Source: Tamarix chinensis | Lineage: Eukaryota > Streptophyta > Magnoliopsida > Caryophyllales > Tamaricaceae | DNA: 64,000 nt | Assembly (NCBI GenBank): GCA_030549775.1 | Contig: CM060174.1 | Span: 28,834,117-28,898,116 of the forward strand | Direction of reading: 5' to 3' | Shown here: piece after piece, positions 35,334-48,754 of the stretch | How positions within the stretch are numbered: position 1 is the stretch's first letter | Layout: each line of letters opens with the position of its first letter | Program-made: the position numbers and the translations under genes | Notes under the pieces: generated by a model | What the model was told of the DNA's origin: nothing | Database searches by the model: none | What the model saw: the letters and a program-made list of their open reading frames with translations, nothing else

Positions 35334-37196
35334 TATAACACCCCATTTTTACTACTTAAAATTTTTTTTTTAAGCATTAATTACAAAATTAATATGTATT
35401 ACCACCACACTTAGCATAAGTCCAGTTTCCTCAAATTTCTTACGCCAAATTCTAAGGCTCAAACAAGTCATATTCAAAATAAGCAATAGAAATAGAAGGT
35501 AATACATATATAATATTTACAGATAATATTATCTATACAACAATGGTAATCAAAATACAAGAGACACAAGAGTATAAAGGAAAACCGATTACAACAAAAA
35601 CTAGTATCTAATGTTACAACACCCGATTACCTTAACTCTTAAACTTGTAAGCCCATTCTAAGAATGGGACCTCTTCCTAAGGGCTCTACTTATCCTTACC
35701 ACTATTATACACCATGAACCACTCCATATCCTTTACATAGTCATCTCCAAATGTAGTATTAGTACAACTTTCTTATATTGAGTAAATCACAATATCTCAT
35801 AAAAGGTAGCATACCCATATTGCATATAATCACACAATAATATAAAAAACATGCTCAAAACACAAAGCATATGCAATGATAATATATAATAATCACAGGA
35901 TGTTATATACAACTTTAGAGTCTCATGCTCAACAATCAATTATACTTACCAATTCACATCATCTCAAAGTATAAAAAATCCATATCAAAATCTATGAACA
36001 AACTAACCAATCAAATCAATTCCAATTATAGGGTCGGGCATGACACTAAGGTGCCTACCGAGCCATCAATCTAATACATACCAAAGCCATCAACAAATAC
36101 TTATTTATTATTTATCTCATTTGAGGAGGATACAATCAACCCAAGGATACTAAGGTACACCTAGTCATATTGGTGCTCAAAGACAATACAATACCTTACT
36201 CTAGAATGCAAGGACACTGTGGTACACCTAGTCATGCCGGCACACATAGGAAACATTATATTCTCCAACCATGGTCACCTAATTCCTAAGTATCGATACC
36301 CCCTATAGGGCTTGTAGGCCACCTATAGAGTAGAATAAGGTCTTACAGGGACATAATGACACCCCGGAGAACCAAACTCAATGAGGGCTGCACCTCTAGG
36401 GTAGATAATCCTAGAGATAAATCATTCCTAAACTCAAGGCCTTTCACTTTAAGTATTTGTATTTTATGAGATGATCACAAATATCACGTATTGAATAATA
36501 ATACCCAATTTCATATTTAACCATTTCCCCCTTTATTTCTAATTTTTAAGGTAACCCTAAGTTCATTGGTCTATGTCAGAGCCAAAGTCAACACTAAGGC
36601 CGACCTATCAAATTCTATGGTCATCCTATGTTTAGTTATTCATAATAGGTGCATTAGGTTAAAAATGACCAAAATGCTATTAAAACCCTAATTTAACCAT
36701 TATTATCCAAAATTTGATCCAAAAATTTATATTATGAGAATTTGTCATGAAAAGGATAAAAGAAAATAATTCATAATATTTTAGCATGCATGTAATCTTT
36801 ATAATTTAGCAATTGACTATATATTTTTACTTTTCATACATTTAGCAAGTTACGTGAACAAAACTTAATCATGTGTTTGTAACATATCTTAAATTCCATG
36901 TAGTATGTACATACATTTTATAGCATGATACAACATTTAATAACACAATTAACATCACGGTACATGTAGGAAAATATTTCTAACCCTAGATCATACATAT
37001 AGCAATTATCATATTCTAACCCTAATTATGCGTTTATGTTTCTATACTATTTATGACAACCCTAGCTACCATTTAATGATAATCATGAGATGTTTACCAT
37101 GGAATTTACATCATAATGTTACAGGGTTACAATCCCCAACAAAATCCTAGATATGCATACGTGATGTGTTATCATAGACATGCCAAATTAAACCCT
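35334..37196 (-). mobile_element. Second giant-LTR family copy, nested in the first
   Basis: TATAACACCCCATTTTTACT at 35334 repeats the LTR-end motif 850 bp inside the previous copy, and is followed by TTACCACCACACTTAGC where relatives have TTACCGCCACATCTAAC. At 36040-36260 three loose units carry ACTAAGGTACACCTAGTCAT, a different array from the one in the 5-kb solo LTRs. The far end is not defined. Confidence 0.5.

Positions 37197-37198
<2 letters not shown>

Positions 37199-37233
<35 letters not shown>
37199..37233. repeat. (AC)17 microsatellite
   Basis: This is a perfect dinucleotide run. The minus frame ending in a Val-Cys string (37195-37392) is its translation and is not a gene. Confidence 0.95.
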
Positions 37234-37235
<2 letters not shown>

Positions 37236-37930
37236 TAGTAAGTACTGAGTAGGGATCGATCCCACAAAGATTGTAATCTAATTCATATATTTCTATTATC
37301 ATATAAATTCCCCCAATTATAAAATTAAGAAAAATAATACCTAATAATGAATATAATAAAAAATAGCAATTAACATAATAACTAACTAACAATAATGGGA
37401 TAAGATGGCATATTTAGTATAGGGATATCAACCAATTATCAAATAAAATGGTTACAAATTATTTCTAATGTTAACCTATAAAAGCTTGCACGCATCCACT
37501 TCCTAGGATCCCTTTATACAAATAAACCAAGGTATGATTATAATTTATTGTCTAACTAATTAATAACCTAGAATAAGATCTATAAATTTAATTAATGGTA
37601 GCATTAACAATTAGGGAGAACCTAACAAGAACCATAATTACAGTCTGCTCAAATTATAAAATTTTAAAGATTAATAAACATAGATTAAATTAATCTTTCT
37701 TTAGAAATTAACCAACCTATTTGCTACTTGCGGATGTATATATTAATAATTATGGATTAACTATACTTATCCTAGCATTTTTTTAGTACTCAAATGAACT
37801 AGGTGACCATTCTAGATAATAAAGTCCTAATCATAGATTGGTGATCATTAAACTCAGATTACTAATCAAATAAAAAATACACGTAACAATTAAGTATAAT
37901 TCACATCTCATGATTAATTATCTGGTAACA
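37234..37930. other. Unclassified LTR-type remnant
   Basis: TAGTAAGTACTGAGTAGGGATCGATCCCACAAAG just after the AC run is a wording I associate with decayed plant LTR elements, but I cannot assign the family. The rest is AT-rich without coding frames. Confidence 0.3.
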
Positions 37931-39348
37931 CCACAAAAGGCCACTGAGAGTAGGGGAGCTGAATAGGTCATTTTCCCTTGCTCTAAGTCCATATCCACCA
38001 CACCACCACCATCTACCACTCATGACATCCAATATCGGCTAATGTCCCCCAACCTTCGGTGAAGCTCCACCACCCTTTAACAACTCTATTTTGACTGATT
38101 TCTATTTGTATATTTTTCCTAAACCCTAACTCTTATTTTGCTTAAATTTCTATGTATTAGATTTTATTGATATAAATTGATTGTTGGATTATGTATGTAG
38201 GTATTGCATGATTGATTTGGATAGGTAATTGTATCGTATATGCTTGATTTATGAAATTTGGAAATTTCAACCTAGCTATGTCTAGATTTCTCAAATTTCT
38301 TAGATTTTTCCAATTGAGCTATTTTTTATAAATTTATTATGCAATATAATTTGAAATTTATATAATTTCATGTGAGAAGTGTTAATTTGAGAATTTTGTG
38401 AGAAATTAATCGGAATCAAATTTTTAGGTCAAAACAATTGTGTATTTAAATCAAATCAGTCCATGAGTTAATTTAATAAATTTATTATATAATTTGTATT
38501 AGAATATTTTTAACTTCATTTCCAATTTTTCAATTTAAATATTTGAGCTAAAATTGACTAGATTTACATTTCGGGCCAAAAACCGTAATTATGTTAAATT
38601 GGGTCCTTTTTTTATTCAATTGATTATATATTATGTTATAAAAAACGTGTAATTACATTACTAAACATTCAATTTAAATAAATTGATAACATTTAACCTA
38701 ATTACATTTTTAAGTGTAAAACCCAAAATATTAAATGAAATTATGAAAATTTATAATTTTTATAGATGTTTTTTCTTAAATTGATTTTATAGAATTGCTT
38801 TAAATGACCTTAATTGTATTGTAACTCCTTCAATTTGGGATAATTGATTTGAATTATTTGGGCTTTAAAACCCTAACTTTTGGGAATATTTTTTTGAATT
38901 TTTGTTGTGTTTTATTCTTTCATGTATTAATCGATTAATTTTGATTTGAAATTAATTTAATGAACTTCTACTTTTTTTAGATAAATTCTTTGAAATTCAT
39001 TGTTTAAATGTTTTGGTTTCTAAACCCTAATTTTTTAAGTTATTCTTAATAAAATTTACTTATTATCAATAAGTTCCTCCACTTGATTAGTTATTAATCT
39101 AGTCCTTACTTTTTCTATCTATAATCCAGGATAACGTTTGGTGGATTCTTGCAGATAGTGATTCTTTGTTCTTTTCTTCTTTTCTTAAGCATAGGTTGAT
39201 AAGTAAACTCACATAAATACCTAGAGGATAGAAATTAGGTGTTGGTATGATTGTTCTCTCTTTTAAATGATAAAAGCATATGTGTTTTTCCAGAATATTT
39301 TATGGGTGAGTGATGAATGTTATACCATGTACTTGTTATATCATATGT
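37931..39348 (+). mobile_element. Giant-LTR family copy, internal portion, plus orientation
   Basis: At 38110-38240 the plus strand reads CTAAACCCTAACTCTTATTTTGCTTAA, AAATTGATTGTTGGATTATGTAT and GATTGATTTGGATAGGTAATTGT. The complement of 58690-58580 in the solo LTR at 54554 gives the same blocks in the same order. The C-rich stretch at 37970-38090 matches the leader of that LTR. The copy is cut at about 39349 by the start of yet another copy. Confidence 0.6.
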
Positions 39349-39979
39349 TGTAATAGCCTAAAAATTTTCTTAACTTAATTCCATGTCTTCAATCCTAATT
39401 TGACTCTAATCTAAAAAAAATCTTATTATTAGTCTTAACCAAATTTCTTAATCCCAAAACTTTAATAAAAAACCAAAACCTTGATTCGGATAAACCGAAA
39501 TTCGTAAACTGAAACTAAAACCTACTAAAATTTCCATTAATCCTAATTATTTTGCTAATCTCAAAATTCCTAATATAATCCTAATTCCCTAACCTTCCCT
39601 CCTTTTCCTTTTCTTTATCCTTTTCTTCCTTTCTTTCCTTTTCTTCCCTTCCCTTTTCTTTTCTTTTCTCTTCTTCTCTACGCCGATTTCATGGCGTGGG
39701 AATTTTTTCTTCTTTTGCATGCATCTATCCACTTGCCTCCCACATACTCCTCTCACCATTACTTGCTAGCCCTGCCATCCCTCATGCCTATTTTTCGCAC
39801 ACCAACATCACCCTGCTACTACCCTATATCGCAGCCATCACCCTGCTAGCCTACCACCCATCCTCTTATTTCTTCTTTCTTCTTCTCCCTGCCTTTTGCT
39901 CCCATGCACGTTTTCTCCTCCATCATCACCCTCTCGTGCCTCTACCTAATTCCCACCCACCTTAACCATCACCATCCCT
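39349..39979 (+). mobile_element. 5' end of a giant-LTR copy, split by the Athila-like element
   Basis: It starts TGTAATAGCC, continues AT-rich, and enters a C/T-rich block at 39595-39960 like the one at 48000-48120 in the solo LTR at 47687. At 39980 the Athila-like element begins. The remainder of this LTR should lie beyond the right end of the window. The 89-codon frame at 39696-39965 is a translation of the leader. Confidence 0.5.
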
Positions 39980-41804
39980 TGATAAGTTCATATTTTGACA
40001 TATTTTATACCCTTATAATATTAGCTTTTAGTATTTTAATTCGATAATATAGGTGAATAATTATGATTTTATGCTTAAGTGGTAATAATTGCATAAATAT
40101 TATTATTTAAGATAAAATAATATAAATTAAATAAATTTAGAGTATAATATTATTTATTAATTTATTTTGTAGGTTTTGTTTTTAAATAAAAGAAAACAAA
40201 AAAAAGAGAAATTGGACCTTTGGACCAACAGCCAAAGGCCCGAAATAAGAAGCAGGCCAAATGGAGCGCAACAGACCTCGACACACGGAAAGATAAGATG
40301 AATGAAAATAAAATGGAGTAAGGGATGATGTGGCATGGAAAAACAAAAATAGAAGGGAGGCATGAGAAGTAGGTTACCTCAGCCGCCAGGCACAAAGAAA
40401 TAGAGCGCCACACGAAAGAAAAGTCAGTAGGGCTGATGTGGAAAGGACGACGCCACACAAGAATAAATAAGAGCTGACACACATAATAAGAAGCAGAGAA
40501 GGGAGAGCCTTCAAAGGCTTGGACGCTAAGGGGGAGAGTTGTTAGGAGGCTTGGCAGAGCTGTAGGAAAGAAAGAAACTAATAGAGGAGCATGGACAATG
40601 AAGGACGAGAACCATATGGACTTTGAGGAGAAGAACAGCAGCCTTCAGCCCCGTCAGCCGTTAGTCGAATGGAAAAAGAAAAAGAAAAAAAATAGTTGCA
40701 CAAAATTCAACGCTGTAAAGGAAGAAAAATAAGGAAATAAATTTACCCGATAGAATCTATTTCAGATAAAATTAATTTTTATCTGAATAAATTCTTGAAC
40801 TTTTATTAATAATTAATTTCGGTTATTTCTTTCTATATTTTTAATTGATATTTTAGATATATATTTCTGTGTAATTAATTCAATAATTATGGCTGACTGA
40901 ATATTTGTTTCTAGGGAATAAATTGAAACCCTAGATTAGGGTTTGAGATAAAATTTTATTTTCTTTGTTTTGTGAGATTGTTCATTGATTCTATTTTAAT
41001 TGCTATCATTTATATATATAATTCTGTCAAGTATAATTTATTTGGTGCATGCCTTGTTCTGGTTTCCTCATAAGTGACAGTATGTAGGATTATTTACCTA
41101 CTAGGTGGCCATATAAATATACTAGAATTTATATGTATAAATTGTAGCTAGGTTAGATAATAATTCACCTAATAGTTTTGTGATTCTAACCGAAGTAATA
41201 AAACGTTTAGATACGTGTGGGTCAAGGAAAGGAAATACAGCTAGACATGCTTTGTGTAATAGTTTGGGTACTTAGATTGACAGCCTTCCAATTACACTTA
41301 ATGCATTAAATCTAGTTAAATATAGGAGTCGCTTGTTGTTGCTATACTACTAGTATTTAATAGGGTTAATATTGGCGCTTTGTCGTATTAATTAATTAAG
41401 GAAAGTAATATAAGGTATATGGACCTACTTTTGGTGTACAACTTGACCAATCTCTTTCTCATTATTAAAATATGACTTAGAAATTAATATTATATTTTGA
41501 CATAATATAGTGGTGGATTTTTATTTCCCTAGCATATTTATCATATCTGCAGTTTTCCAATATTTTTATTATTATTATTTTATTTTATTTTATTTATTCC
41601 TTTTCTTTTATTTTTATAACCCCCATTAGTATTTTTCTTATTTATTTATTTTGTGTTATTTAGGATTTTTATTTTTATTTATTTTTAATTTAGTTAGATA
41701 CATATTAGCCCTCTTAATCCTTGGCCTAGAACGATACTCTTATTTATCAGTGCTAAAATTGACAACAAGAGGGTTTAAATTGAGTACCGACTACGGCCAC
41801 ACCA
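39980..41804 (+). repeat. 5' LTR of the Athila-like element
   Basis: It starts TGATAAGTTCATATTTTGAC and ends near GGCCACACCA, just before the primer site. About 1.8 kb is a usual Athila LTR length. It aligns to 60746-62108 with many substitutions and small indels, so the element is not recent. Confidence 0.85.
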
Positions 41805-41809
41805 ATTTT

Positions 41810-41827
41810 TGGCGCCGTTGTCGGGGA
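41810..41827 (+). promoter_or_regulatory. Primer binding site, tRNA-Asp
   Basis: TGGCGCCGTTGTCGGGGA is the primer site typical of plant Athila-type elements, complementary to the 3' end of tRNA-Asp. It sits five bases after the LTR. Confidence 0.9.
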
Positions 41828-41986
41828 TTGGTAACTTCACCTTTATTTTGCTAGCATTTTTAGTGTGTTTTTATTTTTAGTGTTTGTGTTTTTTTTAGTT
41901 TCGTTTTAGGTTATTTAGGATTTTTGGCATGTTGTGTTTTTCTTTTAACCATTTCTTTTGAAGTGTTAGTGTTCTTTCAGGTGGCT

Positions 41987-43033
41987 ATGAGAGGATCCTT
42001 GGGCTATGGACAACTTTGCATGGATCTTAATGTAAGAGCAAATGAGGTAAGTTCAAGTCATCTTCATGATAGACCTAACCAACTCACTACTCTTGTTACG
42101 TAGGTAGCTACATCTACTAGAGTTATTAATACTAGTGGAGTATGTCATACACAAGGAAATCCATATGCTTACCATGCACAAGCTATGAGAGGAGGAGGAT
42201 GGACACAGCCTAGTGCTCAATCTTTCAATGATTTCCAAGGACAAGATCCCTATACAAGTACATACTATTTGGGAATGAGGCATCACCCTAATTTTGGATG
42301 GGGGATGAATGGTCATTATCAAGTGCCACATCAAGACCCTTACATAAGCGAATATGAAGTTTCAAAATATTTTCAATATCCTCAACAAGAATCTTCTCTA
42401 GTTTCATAACTCTCAAGTTTAGAAAAAATGGAGAAGCTTTTTGAAGCACTAAAAAAAGAAAGGATGTCAGTGCTGGAGGAGCAAATGGGTTATGTGTTCA
42501 ACATGATCAATCAATTACAAGTACAAAAAGAGCTCTCTAGTTCTTCAATTTCAAATTCAATTAAGAGTTATGAGTATGATGATGCCATATCTGAATGTAA
42601 GGATGAGCTAGTTGAGGAGGTTCTCATGGAGAAAATTGAAAAGCAAAATCTTGTGGAAAAAGAGTTTATAAAATTAGAAGAAGAATCCCATAAAAAGAAG
42701 GATCAAGTGAACAAAGAGAAGTATAAGAATGGCGAGACTATCACTTTCATATACAATATACCATCTTTGAACATTTGTTCCCCACTTTTGCTTGGAGATG
42801 ATCATGAAACAAAAGGTAAGCCTTTGAACCACTTTGATTTTATTTATACTAACCATACTCCTTGTTTTTTCTCTTTTAGTAGGTTATATAGATCCAAGAG
42901 TGAAGAGAGTAATCAAATTATCTTGGATATATTTAATAAGAAGCATAATGCTCTAAAGGAGAGGTTATGTTGGAAGGATGTGTTTAAAGATTTTGAGATG
43001 GGAAAATATGTTCCTTCAATAGAGAGATACTGA
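41987..43033 (+). pseudogene. Gag-like frame of the Athila-like element
   Basis: A single frame runs from ATG 41987, just after a TTTCAG acceptor-like string, to 43033, with in-frame TAG near 42101 and TAA at 42407. The middle reads DPYTSTYYLGMRHHPNFGWG, which recalls the Y-N-x-GWRxHPNF-W motif of Athila gag. Then comes a charged coiled-coil region (EKLFEALKKERMSVLEEQMG, EKQNLVEKEFIKLEEESHKK) and a tail KDFEMGKYVPSIERY. The copia element inserted 25 bp after its stop. A further piece lies beyond the copia element at about 53600-53690 (EGFGEVALKWIYPPRTRKTE), following a clear intron (GTAAGT near 53530, TTCCTTACAG at 53599). Confidence 0.6.
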
Positions 43034-43058
43034 TACATGGACAAGGGACAAAACATTA

Positions 43059-43765
43059 TGTGAGCTTGTGACTCGTATTTGGTGTGTAGAATAGCTTGGA
43101 TTGGTGTGTGAAGTGTTTCGGAGGAATTTGGAGTAGAACTGTGAGATTTTCTAGAAAGATGTGAATATTTTACCTTGAATAAAATAGAATTTGGAAATGT
43201 GCTGAACATGAAAGTTGCAGATCTTTCTGTTAGATTTCCAACGTATCAAGAATCAGCTCAATTAGATATCAGATGAAGAAGTTGTGGCCAAAATACTAAA
43301 TATTGTCAAAGTTGGAAAGAAACACGGGGGCCCATGTTTGTGAAACACGATCCGTGTTTTTTTAATTAGGAAAATGTGTTCTATTTCCATGAGAGGCCGA
43401 GAGACAGAAAATAAACACGGGGGTACCGTGTTTATTAACACGGTCCATGTTGTTTGGTTTTTTCGCTCTGCCTCGGGTTTTCGCTAATGATAGTTTCACA
43501 TCATATAAATACCATGCGATTAGAACCCTAATCGAAGAGCGAACGCCGTCTTCTTCTCCTATTGAGTTCTATTATAATTCCTTGATGAATTGAGTGATTT
43601 AAGTGAGAATTTCTTTGATTCTTTGTAATCACAATTACTTCACGTCAATAAGATCATATGTTTCCCCAATCTGTGTTCTTGAATGTTTTTCTCTTCTTAA
43701 TTCTTGTGTGTTCTAATTGATTCTAATTAGATCTTATTTTTCTAAATTGGTATCGATCCACAACA
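43059..43765 (+). repeat. 5' LTR of the copia element
   Basis: It starts TGTGAGCTTGTG and ends GATCCACAACA. Compared with the 3' LTR it has an extra stretch of about 30 bp near 43390-43420 and numerous substitutions. A TATAAATACC box at 43504-43513 is the likely promoter, and it is kept in the 3' LTR at 53229. Confidence 0.92.
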
Positions 43766-43768
43766 AAT

Positions 43769-43780
43769 TGGTATCAGAGC
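43769..43780 (+). promoter_or_regulatory. Copia primer binding site, initiator tRNA-Met
   Basis: TGGTATCAGAGC lies three bases after the LTR end. It is the standard plant copia primer site. Confidence 0.95.
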
Positions 43781-46700
43781 ATAGGACTCATATTTGGGAT
43801 GTCTACAAGATTTGATATAGAGAAGTTTGATCGGTCTATGAACTTCGGCTTATGGAAGTTGAAGATGAAGACGATCTTGATTCAGAATGGATTGGAGAAG
43901 GCGTTACTCAGGATATCAAAGAAGCCCGATCCGATGACAGATGAGAAATTCTAGAAGATAGATCAAAAGGCCCTTTCCACCATACAGTTGTGTTTATCTA
44001 ATAAGGTCTTGTGTGAGGTGGCTAAAGAAACAACAACGACATCCCTATGGCTCAAGCTGGAGTCTCTATACATGACAAAGTCGGTGACGAATCGTCTGTT
44101 ATTGAAGAGCAAGTTGCATAAGTTAAAATTAGGTAAGGGACAATCCCTAAAATCTCATCTTGATGAATTTGACTCTGTAATTATGGATTTGAGGAATATA
44201 GATGTTAAATTGGAGGATGAAGATCTTGCTATTACATTGTTGTGTTCTTTGCCTGTTGATTCAAACATTTTTGTGAGACCATACCGTATGGGAAGGATGA
44301 TGAGTTGGTTCTTGATGATGTCAAGACTACCCTGCTACAACCGGAATTGATTGAGAATTAGTTGACTGGAGGTGGTTCTAGTGACTCACATAGTGAGGGA
44401 CTTGTAGCTAGGGGCAGAACTCAGGAACGGGGTTCTGGTGATAAGAAGAAGAAGTATAAGTCGAAGTCGAGGAATAATAGATCCAAGAATGTCATGTGCT
44501 ATGGATGTCACAAGAAGGGTCATATCAAGAAGTTTTGTCCTAATAGGATATCTGGAGATAAACCTGGTGAATCATCTGGCATAAAGGATGATGCTGCTAT
44601 GGCTCAATATGATAGTGATAGTGATGTGTTAACTATCACTGATAGTCAAACCAAGATTATGGATAGGTGGATCTTGGACTTACAAGATGACTCGAGGTGG
44701 AGTATTTCTAATGGGTAATGATGCTGCTTGCAAAGTTGCTGGGATTGGGATAGTGAAGGTGAAGATGCATGATGGTGTGGTCAGAACACCGTCTAATGTT
44801 TGACATGTCCCTCAAATGACCAAGAACTTGATTTCATTGAGTTCTTTGGATTGTAATGGATATCGTTGTGTGATCAAAGATGGCACGATGAGGATTACTA
44901 GAGGGGATCTTGTTGCAATGAAAGGCAAGAGGATCGGGACATTGTATGAGCTTATTGGTTCCACTATTGAGGGAGTAGCTGCGGTAACATCATCGAGTAT
45001 GTTTGACTCTGATGTTACTAGACTTTGGCATATGCGACTTGGACACATGAGTGTCAAAGGCTTGATTGAACTCTCCAAGAGAGGGTTGTTGAATGGGAAG
45101 AGTACAGGTACTATGGATTTCTGTGAGTACTGTGTGTTTGGCAAGCAGAAGTGGATTAGTTTTTCAAAGGCTACACATAGTACAAAGGGGCCTCTAGATT
45201 ATGTTCACTCTAATTTGTGGGGTCTTGCAAGGGTGGTTTCCAAGGGTGGTTCGTGATACCTATTGACATTTATTGATGACTTCTTTAGGAAGGTATGGGC
45301 TTATTTTATTAAAAATAATAATGATGTCTTTGAAGTTTTCAAGCATTGGAAGACTTTACTAGAGAAGTAGATTGGGAGACAAGTGAAGTGTCTCAAGACA
45401 GATAATAGCCTTGAGTTTGTGGAGCATAGTTTCACTGAGTACTGTGAGGACCATGGTATTGCTAGGTATTGCACTTGTGTTGGAAGACCACAACAGAATG
45501 GGGTTGCTGAGAGGATGAATAGGACCCTATTAGAGAAGGCTCAATGTATGTTGTCACAAGCAGGATTAGGCAAGGAGTTTTGGGCTGAGGTAGTTCACAT
45601 AGCGGCATTCCTGGTGAACAGGTCACCCAATCATTCCATTAATTTGAAGATACCTGAGGAGATATGGTCTGGCAAACCAGCTGATTATTCTAATTTGCAT
45701 ATTTTTGGATGTCCTGCCTATGTTTATGTGAATGATGGGAAGCTTTAGCCTAGAGCCAATAAGTGCATCTTTCTTGGCTATAAATTCGGTGTGAAAGGGT
45801 ACAAGTTATGGGATACAGCTGCATCCATGTTTTTGATAAGCAGGGATGTTATCTTCAATGAGTTCGTATTCCTCCAAAAGACTGAGTCTTTTTCTGATAG
45901 ATTGTCTGAAGAGGTGGAGCAGAAGAATCTACATGGTGTTACAAATAAGTTGGAGGTAGAGGTTGATTTAGATCAGTCAGACTCTTCTAGTATGAGACCC
46001 ACTATTCCTGAAGTGGGTGGATCCAGGCAGCAAGTGGATGTACAATTTCAAGCAAGGAATTCCAAGTGTTGAGGGACCGAGGCACAAGGCTCGTTTAGTT
46101 GCACGTGGGTTTAGTCAGATACCTGTTGTAGACTATAATGAGGTATTTTCCCCTATTGTTAGGCATACTTCTATTCGTACTTTGCTTACGCTTGTGGCTA
46201 TGTAGGATATGGAGTTAGAGAAATTGGATGTTAAAACAGCTTTTCTGCATGGTGAGCTCGAGGAGGAGATCTATATGCACCAACTAGATGGCTTTGTTGT
46301 TGAAGGAAAGCAGGATCATGTGTGCTTATTGAAGAAGTCACTATATGGTATAAAGAAGTCACCTAGATAATGGTACAAGCGGTTTGATCAGTTTATGATT
46401 GAACATGGGTTCTCTAGGAGTGACTACGATGGATGTGTATACTTGAAGCAGGTTGGTGATGGTTCTCTGGTGTATCTTTTGTTGTATGTTGATGACATGC
46501 TTGTTGTAGAAAAAGATCTGTTTGAAGTTAACAAGGTAAAAACAATGCTGAAGACTGATTTTGAGATGAAGGATATGGGAGCTGCGAAGAAGATCCTTGG
46601 CATGGAGATCATTCGAGACCGTAGACATAAGCATCTTTACTTGTCACAAGAGCAATATGTGAACAAGGTGTTGGAGAGGTTTCATATGATTGATGCCAAG

Positions 46701-46900
46701 CCGGTTAGTACTCCCTTGGCTACTCACTTCAGATTGTCTGCTTTGGATTGCCCCAAATCTAAAGATGAGGAGGAGTTTATGGTCACAGTTCCCTACTTTA
46801 ATGTTGTGGGATGCATGATGTACGCTATGGTTTGTACCAGGCCGGATATTGCTCAAGCTGTGAGTGTTGTGAGTAGATATATGACGAATCCTGGGAAGGC

Positions 46901-47192
46901 TGAAACACTCCGAGTCGATATGACAACGTGGGGCTACCTTGAAGTGCTTTCGAATTGATTGGTTGGCCCCATAGATCAACACGAGTCCTTTCAGCGTGCT
47001 TTGTCCTCACTCACGCACTTTTCAAGAAATTTTCAAAACTTCCCAAAAGGTCACCCATCCTAAAATTGCTCCATATCCATCACACTTAACTGTAGAGTTC
47101 TTAGGATGGAATCACCAAAAGGATGGTATAACATGTTGATATAAGTAGCTAGATCAATCCTTATAACACTCCATTCAAATTGAGGTATTACA
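46901..47192 (-). mobile_element. Cassandra TRIM solo LTR (carries 5S rRNA-like sequence)
   Basis: A 292-bp insertion splits the copia reverse transcriptase/RNase H frame between TNPGKA and KWILRYLKG. The target duplication AAGGC is exact at 46896-46900 and 47193-47197. On the minus strand it starts TGTAATACCTC and ends GTGTTTCA, the TG...CA of an LTR. It holds the Cassandra hallmark, a 5S rRNA-derived segment followed by GGGTGACC, TTGGGAAGT and GTGAGTGAGGACAAAGC. It has no coding capacity. It is a solo LTR left by recombination of a full Cassandra element. Confidence 0.88.
47047..47125 (-). other. 5S rRNA-derived segment in the Cassandra LTR
   Basis: On the minus strand AACTCTACAGTTAAGTGTG, GAGCAATTTTAGGATGGGTG and ACC follow the order of the 3' half of plant 5S rRNA (GAACTCCGAAGTTAAGCGTG, GAGTAGTACTAGGATGGGTGACC). 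In Cassandra this region keeps the RNA polymerase III internal promoter. Many substitutions suggest that the internal promoter here is weak or dead. Confidence 0.8.
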
Positions 47193-48754
47193 AAGGCTCA
47201 CTAGCAAGCGGTGAAGTGGATTCTGAGGTACTTGAAGGGTATTGCATCATCTTATTTGGAGTATGGGAGGTCGACTGATGAATTGACTGGGTTCGTTGAC
47301 TCTGATTATGGTGGAGATCTTGATAATAGGAGATCCACTAGAGGTTACGTGTTTTGTCTTAATGGTTCGACAATTAGCTCGAGGTCATCTTTGCAACATG
47401 TGACTGCATTGTCCACTACTGAGGCTGAGTATATGGCTATGACTGAGGCTTTTCAAGAAGCTTCGTGGCTTGGTGGTTTCATTTGTGAGCTTGGATTTGG
47501 TTATGGTGCTCCCGTTGTTCGTAGTGATAGTCAGAGTGCTATCTATTTGGCAAAGAATCAGAATTCTTTCCATTGTCAGATGAAGCACATTGATATCAGG
47601 TACCACTTCATCCGAGGTACTATTGCTGCAGGCAAGGTTGTGTTGGAGAAGGTGGCTACTGCTGAGAATCCAGCGGATATGCTAACTGTAATATCCCAAA
47701 ATCCTAATTTCCGAAATTATGGCCAAATAAGGGATTATCAGGAAAATTAATTATATAAACTCATTTAATAAGATGTAGGGAGTTAATTAAGGTATATTGA
47801 GAGGAAAATAATAAAGAATTTAATTGGAAGAAAATTTGGGTATTTCTCTAATTAGCATGGAGGTTAAGGAAATTTATCCAAAATAGCCTAACTAATTTAA
47901 AAATGGATTTAATTATTATAATTAAGATAATTATTATTAAAATTATAAATATAAATTAATTGTATAAATAAATAGATACCCAAATACCTCCAACCCAACC
48001 ATTTTATCATTTCTCCATTTTCCCATTTTCCTTTTTTTCCTTTTTTTCCTTTTTCTCCTTTCTCTTCTTTTTCTTTCTTCCTCCTTTATTTTTTTCTCTC
48101 TTCTCCTTCCCCTGGTTTGGGCCAGCCGTCAGCCCAAATCTCCTTTCTCGCCCCCCCATCTCGCGCGCCCGGCCTGCGCAGCCCAGGCCCCCCAGCGTCT
48201 CCTTCCTTCTTCTCGCCCGCGGCCCAGCGCCGTGCGACGCCGACCCCCGTGCGCTGCGTTTTGCCCTAAGAATCGTCGAAACGCTGCGTCACACTAAACG
48301 ACCTTATGACCGTTGCCAGCCTTCGACGCGACGCGACGTTTTCCTCCCACAATCCTCAAAACGCCGCGTGTTGCCTTAAAACTTTATAACGCCGGCCGAA
48401 CCGCCCCCTCTCTCCTTTCTTTCTTTTCCCTGGACCGACCGGTCCACCCCACCCTGTCTTCTTCCCCGACCTGCACGCCGACCTGCAACTCGACTTGCAG
48501 CCCGAAACTCGCCGGCAGCCACCAGCTCAGCGCCGACCGTCCTTCCCTGCCTCTCTCCCGTCGTTTTCTTTCTCTTTTCGACCCCGACCAAGTCCCTCTC
48601 TCCCTTTTCCACGTGCCCTTCTCTTTCCCTTTCTTCTCCCCCTTCCCCGACCCAGCCTGCCATAGCAGAACCTGCACCACCTGCCACCAGCCGGCCACCT
48701 GCACACCTGCCTCGCACGCCTCCTTCTCCCTTCGTCGTTTTCCTCCCCCTAGCC

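Noticed and set aside
47047..47125. A genuine 5S rRNA gene
   Set aside because: It is partial, heavily substituted, and enclosed in a 292-bp LTR with its own target duplication.
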